From CALCCV01 sp964388665 (GTDB lineage Bacteria; Bdellovibrionota; Bdellovibrionia; Bdellovibrionales; Bdellovibrionaceae): a stretch of DNA of 15,451 nucleotides. Below, piece after piece: positions 14,010 through 15,451 of this stretch. The notes under the pieces were generated by a model. The model was not told the DNA's origin. It did no database searches and was given only the letters and a program-made list of their open reading frames with translations. Made by a program: the position numbers and the translations under genes. The stretch is taken from the NCBI GenBank assembly GCA_964388665.1, contig CAYMBJ010000084.1, positions 1 to 15,451 on the forward strand. Reading direction: 5' to 3'. How positions within the stretch are numbered: the stretch's first letter is position 1; every line of letters begins with the position of its first letter.

Positions 14010-15356
14010 ATGGGGAAGATTTACCGTCTGGTGCCGCTTTTGACCTTGCTTTTTGTAGGCCTATTGCTGTCTCAAAATTGCACACGATTTCACGTGCAAG
14101 AGAGAGCAGTTTCTTTTAGTCGTACCTCATTAGGTGAAGATTCGGATCCATTTCTGGAGCATCCTCAAAGTCAAGTGATTGAGTTTCAGCAGCCACTCGC
14201 GCTTTCTGTGAAACTTCGTGCCTTTTCACCGGCAAGTGAAAATCAAAACGCTGAAAAAATTATTAATTATCAATGGCGCTTTCGGAGAATTGGCGCAAAT
14301 GAATGGGAAGCGATTTCCGGCGCAACGGAACCTAGTCTCGAGATTAATCATTTTCTACTTACAAATCAAGGCGATTATCAGATGGAGGCTATGCAGGGGG
14401 AAACTCGATTTATATCTCGCATTGCTTCGATTCGCGTTCGGAATCAGAGCAATACCTGCCTTCGTGAGGATTTGTCAGTCTTTGCTGACCCTCTGCGCGG
14501 TGCCTTTGGCAAGGATTGGGCAATCGTTAATTATGTGGATCAAGACCTAGAAACTGGAAAAACACTGGATTACAGAGGTTATCGTGATCAATTTGCGATG
14601 ACTTACGATGGCCACAAAGGCATCGACATGGCGATCGGTTCCTTTCTCAATATAGATAGTGGCGTGCCCGTGTACTCGATAGCCTCAGGCGTCGTTGAAA
14701 TTGTGGAAGATGGTGAATTTGATCGCAACACCGAATGGGAAATGGCGGCGAATGCTAAGGGTAATTATGTCGTTCTCAGGCACCCAAACGGCTTTACAAC
14801 AGGATTTTTACATCTCAGGACGAACTCGATAGTGGTGAAAGTTGGTGATGAAATAGACGCGTCAAGTATAATTGCGCATGTTGGAAGCTCTGGAAACTCC
14901 GATGCTCCTCATTTGCACCTCGAAACGCGAGACTGCTCTGGAAAATCTATCGATCTGATGAAGCCGCTGCAGTTTCAGGTCGAATGGCCTTATACTGTTG
15001 AAAAAGGCGAACTCAATCATATTTTGTTTCAGGAGGGGGCAATCAATAATCTACCAGAGGCAAAGCTCGCAGTGGGTCCGCAGGTGCGCGGATCTACCTC
15101 TGGTCAAATCATTTCGTACGTGGCAACATTTTTTAATATAAAGGCAGATGATAACTTTAATATGGAATTCTTGCGCCCCAATGGTAAGGTGGGTTTTGAA
15201 CAAGTACATGCGCCAAAATTGAGCCCGGGAACTCGACGTGGAGCTTATCGTTTTTTTAATCGTTTTCATATGGATGAAATTGGAATGTGGAAAATTCGCC
15301 TTCTATTAAATGACACAATCGTGTTTGAAGAAAATTGGAAAGTTACAGCAGATTAA
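14010..15356 (+). CDS. Exported M23 (LytM-type) metallopeptidase with Ig-like domain
   Basis: A 448-residue exported protein. A signal peptide (hydrophobic 8-20) leads to Cys24 (LLLSQNC), a poor lipobox, so lipidation is uncertain. About residues 50-145 form an Ig-like domain (YQWRFRR, SGATEPSLEI, NQGDYQMEA). The M23 domain follows with zinc ligands His202 and Asp206 (GHKGID) and the HLH motif His301/His303 (APHLHLE), plus FLHL (His268) and VPVYSIASGVV. All key residues are present, so it should cleave peptidoglycan cross-links or act on another glycine-containing peptide. A C-terminal beta-rich domain (about 320-448) has no motif I recognise. The start could be ATG 14010, on a leaderless message, or GTG 14031 with GGGGAAG about 12 nt upstream; either keeps the signal peptide. 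Confidence 0.9.
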   Translation: MGKIYRLVPLLTLLFVGLLLSQNCTRFHVQERAVSFSRTSLGEDSDPFLEHPQSQVIEFQQPLALSVKLRAFSPASENQNAEKIINYQWRFRRIGANEWEAISGATEPSLEINHFLLTNQGDYQMEAMQGETRFISRIASIRVRNQSNTCLREDLSVFADPLRGAFGKDWAIVNYVDQDLETGKTLDYRGYRDQFAMTYDGHKGIDMAIGSFLNIDSGVPVYSIASGVVEIVEDGEFDRNTEWEMAANAKGNYVVLRHPNGFTTGFLHLRTNSIVVKVGDEIDASSIIAHVGSSGNSDAPHLHLETRDCSGKSIDLMKPLQFQVEWPYTVEKGELNHILFQEGAINNLPEAKLAVGPQVRGSTSGQIISYVATFFNIKADDNFNMEFLRPNGKVGFEQVHAPKLSPGTRRGAYRFFNRFHMDEIGMWKIRLLLNDTIVFEENWKVTAD

Positions 15357-15373
15357 AATCTCCAGACTGCAAG

Positions 15374-15417
15374 GTTAACAGATTAACTGGACGGACCACT
15401 AGTGTCCTGAGTCAGGA
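15374..15417. repeat. Cluster of short palindromes after the M23 gene
   Basis: Three inverted repeats lie in the 95 nt after the stop codon: GTTAA-CAGA-TTAAC (15374-15387), a CACTAGTG palindrome flanked by GGA/TCC (about 15394-15407), and TCCTGA-G-TCAGGA (15405-15417). An AT-rich stretch follows. They could end the M23 transcript or be an operator for the next gene beyond the window; no proper U-tract follows directly. Confidence 0.35.
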
Positions 15418-15451
15418 TAAAATTGATATTTAATTTTTATGCAGCCTCGAA

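Overview
The window reads as a moderate-GC, Gram-negative, hydrolase-rich genome. Exported proteases and lipoproteins with loose lipoboxes, a kexin-type subtilase, a CHASE2 sensor kinase with an NtrC-type regulator, and a short citrate synthase together suggest the Bdellovibrionota/Oligoflexia group. This is inference from gene style only; there is no rRNA or other taxonomic marker.

Left part (minus strand, 1-3046): three exported proteins read leftward and probably form an operon: a chalcone-isomerase-like periplasmic protein, a coiled-coil lipoprotein, and a PDZ/S41-peptidase-like protein. The last one stops just after its catalytic-serine motif, at the window edge. A 13-bp inverted repeat between the last two genes can pair with the ribosome binding site of the S41 gene.

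Central part (plus strand, about 3190-8422): a radical SAM/SPASM enzyme with a complete seven-cysteine SPASM pattern is followed by a small Lys/Gly/Pro-rich, single-cysteine ORF. This is the layout of a ribosomally made, post-translationally modified peptide (RiPP) cassette. Directly downstream, in the same direction, come a CHASE2 sensor histidine kinase and a sigma-54-dependent response regulator whose reading frames overlap by 23 bases. Maturase, peptide, sensor and regulator may be one peptide-signalling locus; this is the best candidate in the window for an undescribed system. A strong 15-bp inverted repeat lies in the convergent gap at the end.

Right-centre (minus strand, 8550-11144): a kexin-like subtilase with a P domain but no visible propeptide is followed after 9 nt by a membrane-anchored protein whose C-terminus resembles a subtilase propeptide. 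They look like a protease and a separately encoded chaperone or inhibitor.

Right part (plus strand, 11225-15356): a coiled-coil RsbU/SpoIIE-like phosphatase homologue that has lost metal-binding aspartates (probable pseudophosphatase), citrate synthase, a HIT-family hydrolase, and an exported M23 (LytM-type) peptidase. The M23 gene has a near-consensus promoter that ends so close to the ATG that the transcript may be leaderless. No rRNA, tRNA, CRISPR array, insertion sequence or integrase was seen.
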